64,000 bases of DNA. Source: Populus alba (Eukaryota; Streptophyta; Magnoliopsida; Malpighiales; Salicaceae). Shown here piece by piece: positions 10,396-22,690 of this stretch (the stretch's first letter is position 1; every line of letters begins with the position of its first letter). The notes beneath the pieces were generated by a model. That model was not told the origin of the DNA, did no database searches, and saw nothing but the letters and a program-made list of their open reading frames with translations. The translations under genes were made by a program, and so were the position numbers. The stretch is from assembly GCF_005239225.2 (NCBI RefSeq), contig NC_133302.1:7626001-7690000 (forward strand), written 5' to 3'.

Positions 10396-11958
10396 TAAAT
10401 TCGATTCCCATTTGTTCATTGTCTGAAAGAGGATCCTCGGGAGGTAATATTCTTCTCTGCTTCTCATGTAGTTCTTATTTTTATTTTTAAACTTCCATTC
10501 TTATTTTTATGTAGTTTTTTCAAAGTTTGAACATTGGCGTGAGTCCACGCGTTAACTCGCTAAACAATTAGCTTATGATTCTTTTGTTGAAGTTCTTAAT
10601 GACATGCAACTTGCTATATCTTATAATAAAATGTTTGGTAGGGAAAGCAGTGGCTTCCTTCCTGGCAACTTCCTTCTTATCAAAACAAACAATAATTAAA
10701 TATTCCTGTAAGATTTATTAATCTCCACTTAGCTAGTAACCAAAATTATACTATTCACTTCCAAATTCTTGTGTTCACACGTCAGATGAGTTTATAGTTT
10801 TTGTTTTTTTGTTTTAATTTAAAGTTCTTACTAATATGATATTTAATGTTTGGTAAGTAAAGTAATTGGTTACTTCCTAGCAACTTCCTTCTTATCAAAC
10901 AATACATTAATTAATGGCTATGATTGACCTAACCATTACTAATATCACGGTGTTGTTAAAAAAATATGGTATATATTATTTTTAAAATAATATATATATT
11001 TATTTAAAAATTAATTTTTAATATTAATATATCGAATTAAAAGTATTAAAAAAATTAATTTTTTTTAAAAAAATAATTAGACCGTAATACGGGGACTCAT
11101 GAATGCTAGCTAGCTACTGCAACATTTTCTTCCTCGTCACATCTCATTTTACCATTCCCAATTTTCCTTTCCCCCTTCAACTTCTCTGATCTGTGCTCTC
11201 TGTTCCTTTTCAAACCATATATTAAGTTTCTGAATGGTGTTCATAGATTTATGTATACGGAGATGATAATATGATAGACTCGGAAGAAGAATCCGGATTA
11301 ACTTTTTAAATTTTATAATTTAAATAATAAAATTATGATAATTTCAAATAAATAAATTCAAAACAAATTACAAAACTTAATTTTTAATAAATTTATTATT
11401 GAATAATAAAATTAAAAAAAAAATCAATATAAAATAAACACAATAAAACAACTTAACTACACTAGTGAACTCACAAAACCCATCAACCGAGTTATGAGAC
11501 TCAGATGATTTTATAGAAAACAAACTAAAACAAATAGTGAAACTTAATTTATAATTAATTAAATATTAAAGATATTAAATGATAAAAACTAAAAAAACAA
11601 TTAAAAAAATTAAATCAATTAAATTAACTTGTCAAACCTATAACATGAACAATAAAATTAAGATAATAGAAAGAAAACAAAAAAATACAAGAAATTATAA
11701 AATTTAATTTATAATAAATTAAAAAATAATACTATTTATAAAATGTATCAAACAGAATAAAACTGAAACATACGCGGCAAAGGATCGAAATTGAGAAGGA
11801 GAAAAAAATTATTTGGAGTTATTTTATATTTTAAAATAATACGAGAAGAACAGAATGGAAATTGAGGTGCACGTCACTCCCTCTGTCTTCACAGTTTCCA
11901 CGACAACTGGGTCCACGCTTTAACATTATTGAGGTCCAACGGGTTTCTCCATTATTGT
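10396..11958. repeat. Spacer with rearranged copies of promoter-upstream DNA, no gene seen
   Basis: Segment 10620-11110 repeats 9860-10200 (TTCCTTCTTATCAAAC, then the AT-rich core, then GACTCATGAATGCTAGCTAGCT). After that, 11110-11950 is AT-rich and has no match elsewhere that I noticed. It includes a run of short near-repeats of AAACTTAATTTATAATAAATT between 11360 and 11730. Confidence 0.5.
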
Positions 11959-12429
11959 TTTTGCTTGATCCTTGTACTCTTCTCTCTGCGCTATTACTGT
12001 AACAATCTCTTCCACATACTCTTCTCATCTCTGCTCCCAGCTGTAAATCATTTCTTAAAACCATATACTCTACCCTTCCCTGTGCTTTCAGCTCTTTTTT
12101 TCTGAATACTGCTCAGGCAAAGCAGCTCTTGCAGAACATCTTGAATCCAGGTAAAGTATTTATACTTCATCTTGTTGGTGTTTTTGTTTTTCACATGCAA
12201 CTATTGCTTGAATCTTTTTAAGTAAAGGACAAGTATCACCAGTAGTTTCCAAAAATAAATCAATCGATCTTTCTCAGTTTTTATAATCCATGTCTTACCC
12301 TTAAACTTGAGCTTCTTTTTTTTTATGTATATATATAATTATTTTCTGTTTTAATCCTTCTTTTTCCAATTAATGTAACTTCCATTAATTTTTATTCAAT
12401 GCTGTGATTTTTTTTTTGTATAGGAAAAA
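11959..12429 (+). promoter_or_regulatory. 5'-UTR exon and 273-nt 5'-UTR intron of gene 2
   Basis: The exon ends AACATCTTGAATCCAG at 12150, followed by a GTAAAG donor. The intron runs 12151-12423 and ends in a T-rich tract plus TGTATAG, six bases before the ATG of gene 2. Gene 3 has the same exon (ending 23046) and intron (23047-23330). The two copies share the exon but their upstream DNA differs, so gene 2 may have a different promoter context. Confidence 0.7.
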
Positions 12430-15400
12430 ATGGTTCGATCAGCCGATCCATTCTGGAATGATGTTGAAGATATGAATAATGATCGCATGAAGTGTAGATT
12501 TTGTGGGCATTTATTTTCCCGGAAGACTTCCATTTCGAGGATCAAATGGCATTTGTCAGGATTGAAAAGGCGTGGTGTTAAAATATGTGAGAACGTTCCT
12601 AAAGAAGTTCAAGATGCAGCCCGTGCAGCTATTGATGGCCCTCCAGAAAAAAGAAATAAATATGAAGCAGGATCGAGCAATAATGAGGTCACTAATGCAA
12701 TTTCAGCTCCTGCAACAGAACAGAACAATGAAGTGATACAAGAAGAAGCCTTTTCCCCTGGAGAGCTCCCATGTTGGGTGGATAGCATCACTTATAAAGA
12801 CATCGAGCTTATGTTGGGAAGTAGTTCTCCTGAAGAGCTTCTGCATGATGCATTGGAGACTGTACCGAGAACAGAAATGGTGCAGCATCTGGAGAGAGGT
12901 AGCTCTCATGAGAGGACATCAATTAATCAAGCTGGTGAACCAACAGGTCTATTGTGTCTTGGCAATGAAAGAAGTTATGATCAACTCTGCTCTCCACCAG
13001 TGTTACGAGTGTTGGAACAAAGCAACGCAGTACATGACAGTTTGGCAGGGGATGCTGGAAGAATACCAGTGGGAGTTCAGGGCACGGAACAAGGTGCGGG
13101 GGAAGACAGAATTTGTTCACATTTAGAAGCGGAAAATGGCATGGGAAACACTGGTGAAGGATCTATTCAGCATGGTGACAGCAGTTTCTCTCTTGGGAGA
13201 CACACAGTTGATGCACATGAGAACAGAGGAGAAGCAACACAAGGAATTGATGTAGTGAACCAATCAGCTGGTTTTTCAATGGAGGAGGAGGACGATGATG
13301 ATGTGGAGGACAATAGAGGAAGGTTAGTGCAGCCTGTCGCAGGAGCTAGCTCTTCTAGAGGCCTTGAATACAACACAAGTGAGAGTAGAGGAGATCCAAT
13401 TCCTCTTAGCTCTACAAAGTTAGTGGGTCGAGCATTTGAAGACAATAAGAATGTGATATGGCCTTTGTTAATGGATGATAAATTCTCAACCATTGCCATT
13501 TATGGAATGGGGGGAGTTGGTAAAACGACAATGCTACAGCATATCCATAACGAGCTTCTAGATACTTCTCATTGTGTTTACTGGGTGACCGTGTCTCGAG
13601 ATTTTAGTATTAAAAGATTGCAGAATCTTATTGCTCAACGTCTTTCTCTAGATCTTTCAAGCGAAGATGATGTTCTGCATAGAGCTACCAAATTGTCAAA
13701 AGAACTAAGGAAGAAAAAAAAATGGATTCTCATCTTGGATGATTTGTGGAACTCTTTCGAGCTACACGTAGTGGGAATTCCTGTCAATTTGGAAGGATGC
13801 AAGCTGATTATGACAACTCGATCAGAAAAGGTTTGTAATCAAATGTATAGCCAACACAAAATCAAATTGGAGCCACTTTGTGAGGGGGAAGCTCGGACTT
13901 TGTTCATGGAGAAACTTGGAGATGACAAAGCACTTTCTCTAGAAGTTGAGCAAATTGCGATAGATGTTGCGAGGGAATGTGCTGGTTTGCCATTGGGAAT
14001 TATTACAGTGGCAAGAAGCTTAAGGGGAGTGGATGACCTACATGAGTGGAGGAATACATTGAATAAATTGAGAGAATCCAAATTTAAGGACATGGAAGAT
14101 GGGGTATTCCGGTTATTGAGGTTTAGTTATGATCAGTTAGATGATCCAGCACTACAACATTGTCTCTTATACTGTGCATTATTTCCTGAAGATCATAAAA
14201 TTGAAAGGGATGAACTCATAAATTATTTGATCGATAAGGGAATAATTAAAAGAATGAGTGGCATTCAAGCAGCATTTGACGAGGGCCACACAATGCTCAA
14301 TAAACTTGAAAATGTCTGCCTATTGGAAAGTGCTTTGTTTTCTGGTGTCAAGATGCATGACTTGATTAGGGACATGGCCATCCAAATACTGCAAGAGAAC
14401 TCTCAAGTCATGGTTAAAGCAGGTATGCAATTAAAAGAATTGCCGGATGCAGAGGAGTGGATAGAGAATGTTGTGAAAGTTTCACTAATGGGTAACCATA
14501 TTGAAGAAATTCCCTCGAGCCATTCACCAAGGTGTCCCAAACTCTCAACTCTATTTCTATGTTTTAATAAAGGGTTGCGATTTATTTCAGATTCATTTTT
14601 CATGCATTTACATGGGTTGAAGGTACTCAATCTGTCTAGCACAAATATCAAAAAATTACCTGATTCTATCTTTGATTTGGAGAGTCTCACTGCATTATCT
14701 CTCTGTGATTGTCAATTCTTAAGGGATGTACCATCATTAAGAAAGCTCAGGTCACTAAAGAGGTTAGATCTCTTTAAAACTAAACTTAGAAATATTCCTC
14801 AAGGAATGGAATGTCTATCCAACCTCTGGTATCTCAGACTCGGTTCATTTGGTAAATCATTTGATATATCATTTGGTAAAAAGGAGTTTCCCAGTTGGGT
14901 AATACCTGAACTCTCTCACTTGCAAGTGTTTGCATCTGGTGCTTCGTTAACGGTTAAAGGAAAGGAAGTAGGGTGCTTAAGGAAGTTGGAAACTCTGCAA
15001 TGCTGTTTTGAAGGTTGCTCTGACTTTGTGGAGTTTCTCAGGTATCGGGATCAAACCAAATCACTAAGCAATTACAGAATCCATGTAGGGCGTTTGGATT
15101 ATCATGTTGAATTGTTTTGGCGACCTTTCAGCAGAAGTAAAGAAATTAGTTTGGGTAACTTGAGTATCAACGGAGATGGAGATTTTCAGGCCATGTTCCC
15201 AAATGACGTTCAAGAACTAGAGATTTTTACATGTAATGATGCAATAACTTTATGCGACATTTCACCGGTGATAATGTATGCAACTAAACTAGTGTTCCTC
15301 GACATTCAGCATTGCAGTAACATGGAGAGCTTGGTTTTATCTTCTTGGTTCTGCTCCGCTCCACTTCCATTGCCATCATCTAACAGTATATTTTCTGGTC

Positions 15401-15876
15401 TTAGAACTTTTTGTTGCTCTAACTGTAAGAGTATGAAGAAGCTACTCCCTCTTGTCTTGCTGCGAAACCTCAAAAACTTGGAAAATCTTCTAGTTGAAAA
15501 ATGTGAGAAAATGGAGGAGATAATAGGAACAACAGATGAAGAAATCAGCAGCAACAGCTCCAATCCGATCACAGAATTAATACTCCCAAAGTTAAGATAT
15601 CTGAGATTGGGAACTTTACCAGAACTGAAACGCATTTGTGGTGCAAGAGTGATTTGCGATTCTCTTGAACAAATTGACGTAGACACATGTGAGAAGCTGA
15701 AGAGGATTCCAATTTGTCTTCCGTTGCTTGAAAATGGGCAGCCATCTCCTCCCCCTTCTCTTAAAAAAATCAAGGCATATCCAAAAGAATGGTGGGAGAC
15801 AGTAGTGGAGTGGGAGCATCCTAACAGTAAGGATGTCCTTCTACCCTTTGTACATTTTCAACCAATTTACATGTAA
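12430..15876 (+). CDS. BED zinc-finger NBS-LRR disease resistance protein, gene 2 (complete, 1148 aa)
   Basis: A complete single-coding-exon immune receptor. Start choice: the ATG lies six bases after a conserved 3' splice site, and MVRSADPFWNDVE is shared with gene 3. The BED finger is at about residues 1-60 with intact ligands (CRFC, then His in KWHLSG, then Cys in GVKIC). An acidic linker leads to the NB-ARC: P-loop GMGGVGKTT at 359-367, kinase-2 ILILDDLW near 432, TTRSEKV, GLPLGI, CALFPED, and MHD at 642-644. LRRs run to a C-terminal cap like that of gene 1, ending before FVHFQPIYM. Length and motif order are typical of poplar BED-NLRs, which have a BED finger in place of a coiled coil. 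No internal stop was seen. The BED domain descends from transposase zinc fingers and may act as an integrated decoy or DNA-binding module; that is inference. Confidence 0.96.
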   Translation: MVRSADPFWNDVEDMNNDRMKCRFCGHLFSRKTSISRIKWHLSGLKRRGVKICENVPKEVQDAARAAIDGPPEKRNKYEAGSSNNEVTNAISAPATEQNNEVIQEEAFSPGELPCWVDSITYKDIELMLGSSSPEELLHDALETVPRTEMVQHLERGSSHERTSINQAGEPTGLLCLGNERSYDQLCSPPVLRVLEQSNAVHDSLAGDAGRIPVGVQGTEQGAGEDRICSHLEAENGMGNTGEGSIQHGDSSFSLGRHTVDAHENRGEATQGIDVVNQSAGFSMEEEDDDDVEDNRGRLVQPVAGASSSRGLEYNTSESRGDPIPLSSTKLVGRAFEDNKNVIWPLLMDDKFSTIAIYGMGGVGKTTMLQHIHNELLDTSHCVYWVTVSRDFSIKRLQNLIAQRLSLDLSSEDDVLHRATKLSKELRKKKKWILILDDLWNSFELHVVGIPVNLEGCKLIMTTRSEKVCNQMYSQHKIKLEPLCEGEARTLFMEKLGDDKALSLEVEQIAIDVARECAGLPLGIITVARSLRGVDDLHEWRNTLNKLRESKFKDMEDGVFRLLRFSYDQLDDPALQHCLLYCALFPEDHKIERDELINYLIDKGIIKRMSGIQAAFDEGHTMLNKLENVCLLESALFSGVKMHDLIRDMAIQILQENSQVMVKAGMQLKELPDAEEWIENVVKVSLMGNHIEEIPSSHSPRCPKLSTLFLCFNKGLRFISDSFFMHLHGLKVLNLSSTNIKKLPDSIFDLESLTALSLCDCQFLRDVPSLRKLRSLKRLDLFKTKLRNIPQGMECLSNLWYLRLGSFGKSFDISFGKKEFPSWVIPELSHLQVFASGASLTVKGKEVGCLRKLETLQCCFEGCSDFVEFLRYRDQTKSLSNYRIHVGRLDYHVELFWRPFSRSKEISLGNLSINGDGDFQAMFPNDVQELEIFTCNDAITLCDISPVIMYATKLVFLDIQHCSNMESLVLSSWFCSAPLPLPSSNSIFSGLRTFCCSNCKSMKKLLPLVLLRNLKNLENLLVEKCEKMEEIIGTTDEEISSNSSNPITELILPKLRYLRLGTLPELKRICGARVICDSLEQIDVDTCEKLKRIPICLPLLENGQPSPPPSLKKIKAYPKEWWETVVEWEHPNSKDVLLPFVHFQPIYM

Positions 15877-16315
15877 CCATCGTGTTTATATTCCTCTCCT
15901 CCCTCCCTCTCTTAATCTTAAAACTTGTTTTTCTCACTGATTCCTCTGTTAATTTATTATTTTTTTAATGTGGAATTGGATGGCGCTTCATTTTTTCATG
16001 GCTTTTAACTATTTGGTGATCTTTTTTTATTGGTAAATGGTGAAGGAAGGCAAGCCTTATATTCAACAAGGATTGAAAAGAAGGCGTGTTGCCTCTTCCG
16101 GATTCGCTGCCATCAAATATTGATCCAGAGTTTTTAATTTTACTGTTGAGCAATGCTTTTCTGCAGAGAGCTTGGTTGCTTCTCATTCTTCTGAGATCGG
16201 GATTTATAGCCCTGACAGGATTAAGCTATTATGATTATTTTTCTTTATGATAAAGATCTTGTAATCTTTGATTTTATCTATAAATAAAATTGGAGGGATG
16301 GCAGTAACCTCCAAG
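15877..16315 (+). other. 3' UTR of gene 2, intron acceptor lost
   Basis: Aligned with the gene 1 3' UTR, the donor here overlaps the stop (CATGTAACC) and the acceptor TATAG has become TATTG near 16031, so the 164-nt intron of gene 1 is probably retained. AATAAA at 16283-16288 matches the gene 1 poly(A) signal. Confidence 0.5.
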
Positions 16316-17029
16316 TTCTTGCTCTGCTCCTGGTTCTTTGTTCTTTGATTAAGCTAAGTTCTCTGAATACCCTTTGATCTTCGAAGAGTTGTGAGTGACA
16401 GTGAGGTTTGAAAATGAAATCTTCAAATTGATATTTTTGAATATTTCGAATGTCTGTCTTCAATTTTGAAAAACAACTTGGTGCAGACCTGTGCAGGGCA
16501 TGCAATTTGCCCATCCTGGGCTCAATATATGAGTGCCCCGTCATTGCTCATGTTGGACGTGTTCTAAAGGAGGTGAGATTGAGATTTATTCAAAATGTAT
16601 GTCTTCAATTATATGATACAGAGAAATATTAATCTGAGAGATTTATTCAAAATGTATGTCTTCAAAATGTATGTCTTCAAAATGTATATATATTTCTGTC
16701 ATATAAGATGTAATTTTAATTTTTCAGGGAGATATATGATGATTCGTTACAAATACGTGCATTGAATTAGAAGAACAATCTGACAGCATGTATTCGTTGA
16801 ACAATTCAGAAGATCAAAGGAATTAGAATAATAAAAAGATGGTCAAATGTGTGAAGAAAAATAAAAATTCGGATAGTACGTGGCATGCTAATATAAAAAA
16901 TAAATTTTTTAAAATAAAAAATTTTTATTTCAAAATATATTTCCAAGCAAAAACTATCTTGAAAAACAATTCTTTAAAATATCAAGAGCAACAATTTCCT
17001 ATTTATTTTAATTACCAAGTGTGTTTAGT
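16316..17029. repeat. Post-gene-2 spacer shared with 4030-4450, no gene accepted
   Basis: CGTCATTGCTCATGTTGGA and GATTTATTCAAAATGTATG recur after gene 1 near 4165-4230. TTCAAAATGTATGTCTTCAA is tandemly repeated at 16590-16690. A short frame at 16450-16632 has a Cys-x2-Cys pair but no recognisable full domain. The rest is AT-rich. Confidence 0.4.
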
Positions 17030-17711
17030 ATTATGGTGTATAATATTTTTTGTTTCAAAATACATTAAAATAATTTATTTTATTTTTAACATCAACTTAT
17101 TAAAATCATTGAAAAAAATTAAAAAAACTTAAATTTAATATATTTTTTAAATAAAAATACTCTTAAAAAACATCTAAAATAAAAAACTGCCGCTTTTTCC
17201 AAATGGGTTCTCGAGAAACATATCTTCGCCACAAAAGCTTTGTGCATTTCATGATATCTTTGTTCGTTGACAAGTATTGCAGTGCTAATAATTTGCAAGC
17301 AAGCAAGATTGCATTGCCAATAATTTGACATTAAAGAAGCTATTTCCTTTTTCTTTCTTTTTTTTTCCTAAAATGATTATATAATTTTTTAAAACAAATT
17401 TGCTATTTTCAATAACAAGTTAATTGGGATGTCAAGGGAAAGCGGCTATAAGCAATAATTAAGTGATTGAATCTCTCATTTCATGATACATGGAGATGAA
17501 CGTAACAACATACTCAAATAAAAGAAAGTCTTGACACCCAAGGCACCTCATAAACCTCAAATGGGAAATTAAAATTTTGATTAACAGTTTCGAAATCTTT
17601 GTCATGTGAAGAAACAGTACTTTGATAATATGCAAAACTCACTAGTTTTTCTATTTCTCTCTTGTATTCGAGGTGTGTTTTCCTACTAATTTCTCATCCA
17701 TACTGATTTTG

Positions 17712-17905
17712 TGTTTAGTAACGTGGTTCAACCTGTTTTTAAAAGTGCTTTTTAAACTACTTTTTGTATGAAAAAACATCACATTCATGCATTTCAAGTA
17801 TTTTTTTATGGTTTTGATGTGATAATGTTAAAAAATAAAAAATATATATAAAATTACAATATTTTGATGCATTTTCAATTAGAAAGCGGTGTTGAAAAAA
17901 ACCGA
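17712..17905 (+). mobile_element. AT-rich MITE, copy in unit 2
   Basis: Starts near GTTTAGTAACGTGGTTCAACC and has the family core (TTTTGATGTGATAATGTTAAAAAATAAA, ATTTTGATGCATTTTCAATTAGAAAGCGGTG). It is absent from the unit-1 spacer. Diverged from the other copies. Confidence 0.55.
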
Positions 17906-18233
17906 CAATCTATAATATTGGTATTATTTGACCTGACTCAATTCATCTAAATTAGATAATATAGATATCACAAATGCTAGCGGGTCAAAAAACCTACTAA
18001 ATTGATATCATGGGTCAGGTGATGGGTCATAATTTTAAAATTCGGACAACCTGATCCAACCTGTAAGTCCTATAACAATAAACATAGTTTGTTTTTATAT
18101 GGTTGGTCCTCCTTTAGCAATTAATTAATCCATTTTAGTTAATTTATTTAATTGGTGTATTAAGCCTAAATTGTTTGTTAAAACTTATAATAGGCTTTAG
18201 GCTAGTTTATTAAGTCCAAATCTTAGTTCAAAT

Positions 18234-19131
18234 AAAGGTTGTCAAACTTGCAAGTTAACTCGTAAAATTGTATGATTTTACGAGTCAACACAGATATAAC
18301 GTGTTAAATCGGGTAAAAAACTCAAAAATCTGTAAACTTGGTCAAAATCGATTAAAATTGATCAAACTCGGTAAACTTGATCAGTTAGACAAAATTAACA
18401 AAATTTACCAACTCATCTCAGTTCTCTCCTCTCCATCTCGTTTGTCTCGCGGCCTCCAGTATACAAAACACCCATGTTCATGGGCACCCACCCACCACCA
18501 ATGACGTGCAGCAGTCATTAGAGAAGAATAGATTTGACATGCAGACATGGTGTTTGATACAAGATCTTATGATGTGGGATTTGGTGATGACGATGGATTT
18601 GATTTTTAAGGGGTTTTTTTTCCTCTGTAATATCTGAGATTGTCGAAAAAAACTTGAACCAGATGTAGAATAGAAATACACAGTTCACGAAGAAGGAAGC
18701 TAAAGAAATGCTTATCTCAGGGCTAATAAGAAAATCCCGAACACCGTCTTCAATAACTGCTTATTTGAGAACAACAACCATGGCATTCGATGCAGCCTAG
18801 TCTCGCCTATGTCCTAACAACTGAAAATAATTAAATATTTAATGGTTGGTTCTTGAATTGCTTCAACACTAGTAGATTGTTTGTTTTAAATTTGTTAATT
18901 ATTAGTTAATGAAAAGTTGCTTAAATTATGTGTGAATTTATATTTGAACCATATATTTTAAGGTATTTGAACTATGCATGAATTTTTATTTGAACCGTGT
19001 ATTTTAAGGTGCTTTTATTCTATATGAAAAAAAATTTCCTTGCAATTTTACGATTTTACAATCTGTTTCTACAATCCGAGTTTATTTTGCATTTTCCATA
19101 CCGTATCAAAAATACGATTTTGACAACCTTG
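18234..19131 (+). mobile_element. hAT-like non-autonomous DNA transposon (898 bp)
   Basis: Ends are inverted: AAAGGTTGTCAAA on the left and TTTGACAACCTTG on the right. It is flanked by 8-bp imperfect target duplications GTTCAAAT (18226-18233) and GTTCTAAT (19132-19139). The unit-1 spacer has the empty site near 7209-7218. The left end contains a local hairpin (CTCGTAAAATTGTATGATTTTACGAG). No transposase is present. An 8-bp duplication is the hAT hallmark. Confidence 0.75.
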
Positions 19132-21434
19132 GTTCTAATAGTCCAACCCGTGGATATTTGTAATAACCATGAAAAACTTAGCCCAACTTGAAATATCAAA
19201 CCCGTTTAGGTATAAAAAAATTTTATGGGTCAAGTCTATAATTTTGTAGAATATCAAAAGTTGAGTTGAATATAATTATGGATCCAAACCCGACTCAACT
19301 ATATTTATGAACACCTCTAGAAAAGCCTTTCATTTACACTTATTATTATAATAAATTTTCTTTAAAATATTAAAAGTTGGTCTTTTCAACTTTTTCAAAA
19401 TATTGTGATTACTTTGATACTCTTAAAAACAAAATCAACATAACTCTCTCATAAGGGCTTCTTTTTTTTTGTTGTCATTTCACATTGGTTTTATTGTAAA
19501 TTTAAAGGTTACTTAAGGGCATTACTATATTTGACATAAATTAAATATTATTAAAAAAAATTATGCACACGCCAACATGTGGATAACCCTCGTGTTGTAA
19601 GGGCGGTGCATGCTAGGTTATTCGACAATATAAAGCTACTTTTCAGGGTGGTGTTTAGAAGGTCTCGACGCCCCCTACATGATGTGGTGGCATGTTGACT
19701 AGACACACATCTAATTTGGTATCGGCGACCATTTCCCCCCTTTCTTTCTCTCTCTTTCTCCCCTCCTCGAACTTAACACCAATCCCTTCAAAAATTAAGA
19801 CCAACCCCTTCAATTTATTTTGCCTTCACATTTGATCTTTATCATTTTTATTACTATTTTTTTTTTTGAATAAGTTATAAAATTATAAATGTTTTGCAAT
19901 TTCACCCTACTATTTTTTAATCTATAAATAATCTATCAAATTACAATTTTTATTTATTTAACCCTTACTATTTTTTAGTTTTTCAAATTTGGTTTTCTTT
20001 TTTTTTTTATTGCTATTTGTTTTATTTAGGATCATTTGTTAAATTGTTTTTTTTTTTTTTACAATTTTATCTTCTCTTAGTTTTTTTTTTCCTACCAAAT
20101 TTTACTCTCATTCTTTTTGTTGTTGCTTTTTTTCTTTGGCAAGTTTTTTTATTGATATTTTTTTCATGATTTAATCATCCAAAACTAAATTGGTTTTGAA
20201 TTAAGTTTCTTAAATGAACCTGGGTGTAAGATTTAATGGGTTGTGAGTTTTAGAGATTATATAAGGTTTAAGAGGTTCACCCAAGTTTGTTTGTTTGTTT
20301 GTTTTTTTTTTTATGCTCATGTTTTCTTATTTCTTATTGTTTTTTTTTAGAGTTTTGCTTTCTTATTTCTTATAGTTTGCCTTCTATATGGTTAATCTCG
20401 AGTTTATGACTAGAATCATAGGTTTGAAAGGTTAACATATGTTGACTTTTTTTATTTCAATTTCATCCTTCAATTTTTTTTCTTGCTTTTCTTTCTATAA
20501 GATTATCCTAAACTTATGCCTATGATCATGAAGTTTGTGATTTCACCCAATTTAATAGTGCTTTTTTTGTTGTGTTTTTTTTTTTGTTAAATTTGTTTTA
20601 CTGGTTCACCATTCAATATTGGATTGTTTAAGAACTTGGGTAAGCTAAGATCGGATTTCTTTTACATTTTTTTTCGTTGTTATATTTTTTTCATCTTAAT
20701 TGTTACTATTGTTGATTTTTTTTGTTTATATTGTTTAAATTACCAATTAAATCTATGACTGGGGTCTTAAATTTTTTTTATTCTAATATATGTTTTACAT
20801 CAATTTTTTTTTTCTCGGCCGGCAGCGAAGAAGCATGGGCAACAAATATAGTTAGCTATATAAAGCCGTTTTGAAGTTCAGAAATTAAACCATCGTAGTG
20901 TTTGTGATCAAGTCTCTGTGTATGATAAATCCCACCTCATGTGCTGGACTTTCTATTACAACTAGATGCTAGTTTTCAGTCTCATAAAAACAATAACAAA
21001 AACTCTCTTTTTTTCTTTTATAAATAGATGAGACAACAACAAAAAAATTTAGGACTTTTCGACATTGCCTTTGGAATTTTCCGAAGTCAGTAACGAAGTA
21101 GTTTTCTTTTTTTTTTTTTGCTTAAAATGATTATATATTTTTCAGAACAAATTTCCTATTTTAATTTCTGAAACAAGTTAAGTGGGATAAATCATAATTA
21201 AGTTCCAAAAATAGATAATTAAACTATGATTGATTTGTTGATATTAAAAATAAAAAATATAAAAAAACATTGTTTTTTATATATATTTTTAATTAAAAAA
21301 CATTCCTAAGACGTATAGCAAGACAAATATAAAAGATGCACTTTTTTTTTTTTTTTTAATTTTAATTGTATTCATGAAAAAAGAAAATTTTGTTTCTTCT
21401 CTGTATAGACGCCTTACAACAGCTATCTACTAGC

Positions 21435-21660
21435 CCTGTTTGTTTTTTTGTTTTAAAAAATGTTTTTGAAAAAAAATTAATTTTTTATTATATTTTTTTC
21501 TTTGCTTCAAATTAATATTTTTTTAATGTTTTCATATCATTTTAATGCGCTGATGTCAAAAATAATTTTTTAAAAATAAAAAAATATATTATTTTGATAC
21601 ATTTTTAAATAAAAAACACTTTGAAAAAAAAAAACAACCACACTTTCAAATACCTCCAAG
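21435..21660 (+). mobile_element. AT-rich MITE, copy equivalent to 8974-9200
   Basis: Same position in the duplicated spacer and the same core (ATGCGCTGATGTCAAAAATAA), so it predates the tandem duplication. Confidence 0.65.
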
Positions 21661-21716
21661 AGTCATACTAGCCACACGTGAGCCTATGCAGTCAAGTCTC
21701 CAAATAATTAATTCAA

Positions 21717-22690
21717 AATCAAGCTTGACCCGAACCAGGTCTTAAGTTGACTGGTCACTAAATTGATCTAATAGGTAAGATGGAGTTTGATATCTATTGT
21801 TATTAGAATCGACCTAATGTGTACGAAGGCAATCACAGGAACTCAAGATAGGCTAGCAAGATAGGTGAGTATAGTTGATTTGTTTTGAGTAATATTTTTT
21901 TTAATCTATTGGAAAATATATTTTTTATAAAATATTTTTTTTAAAATGATAATGATAATGATGATAGTGAGATGATAGTATTGAAAGAAATAATAATAAT
22001 GGTAGAGAGATGGAGATAACAATTAAAATAGTTGGATAATATTATAAATAAATTATTATTTATAAAATGATTTACTGAACTTTACGTGGAAGAAAAAAAC
22101 ACAAAAAAATACTTTAGGGAAAAAACATAAAAAATCTAAAATATTTTACTTAAAACAAACAAAATTATACTATTAACTTTCAAATTCTTGTGTTCATACG
22201 TAGTTTCTGTTTTGTTTATTTTTATTTTTTTATAAACAAAGTTCTTAATAATATGGTGGGTAAAAGCAACTTGGTATATAATTAATGTTTGGTAGGTAAA
22301 GTAATTGGTTACTTCCTAGCAACTTCCTTCTTATTAAAAAATACAATAATTAATAGTTCTGATTGAGCTGACCATTACTAATATCATGGTATTGTTAAAA
22401 AATACGATTGATATTATTTTTTAAAGTATATTATTATTAATTATTAAGTTCTTAATAGTATGGTAGGTAAAAGCAACTTGGTATATAATGTTTGGTAGGT
22501 AGAGTAATTGGTTACTTCCTAGCAACTTCCTTCTTATCAAACAATACATTATTAATCGTTATGATTGAGTTGACCAGTACTAATACTACGTAGTGTTTGG
22601 AAAGTAGTGTTTGGAAAATGATGTAGATGTTGTTTTTTAAAGTATATTTTATTTAGAAATTTATTAAAATAATATATATTTTTATAAAAT
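21717..22690 (+). repeat. Left arm of large inverted repeat around gene 3
   Basis: Segments 21717-22090 and 22550-22690 are the reverse complement of 25700-26072 and 25352-25530. Shared landmarks include AATCAAGCTTGACCCGAACC, AAGATAGGCTAGCAAGATAGG, TTTACGTG and ACTACGTAGTGTTTGG. The middle of this arm (about 22090-22550) has no counterpart in the right arm. Confidence 0.75.

Noticed and set aside
16450..16632. 60-codon frame with CRACNLPILGSIYEC, resembling half a zinc-binding domain
   Set aside because: Only one Cys-x2-Cys pair, no second half, and the matching DNA after gene 1 does not keep the frame. Possibly a relic, not supportable.
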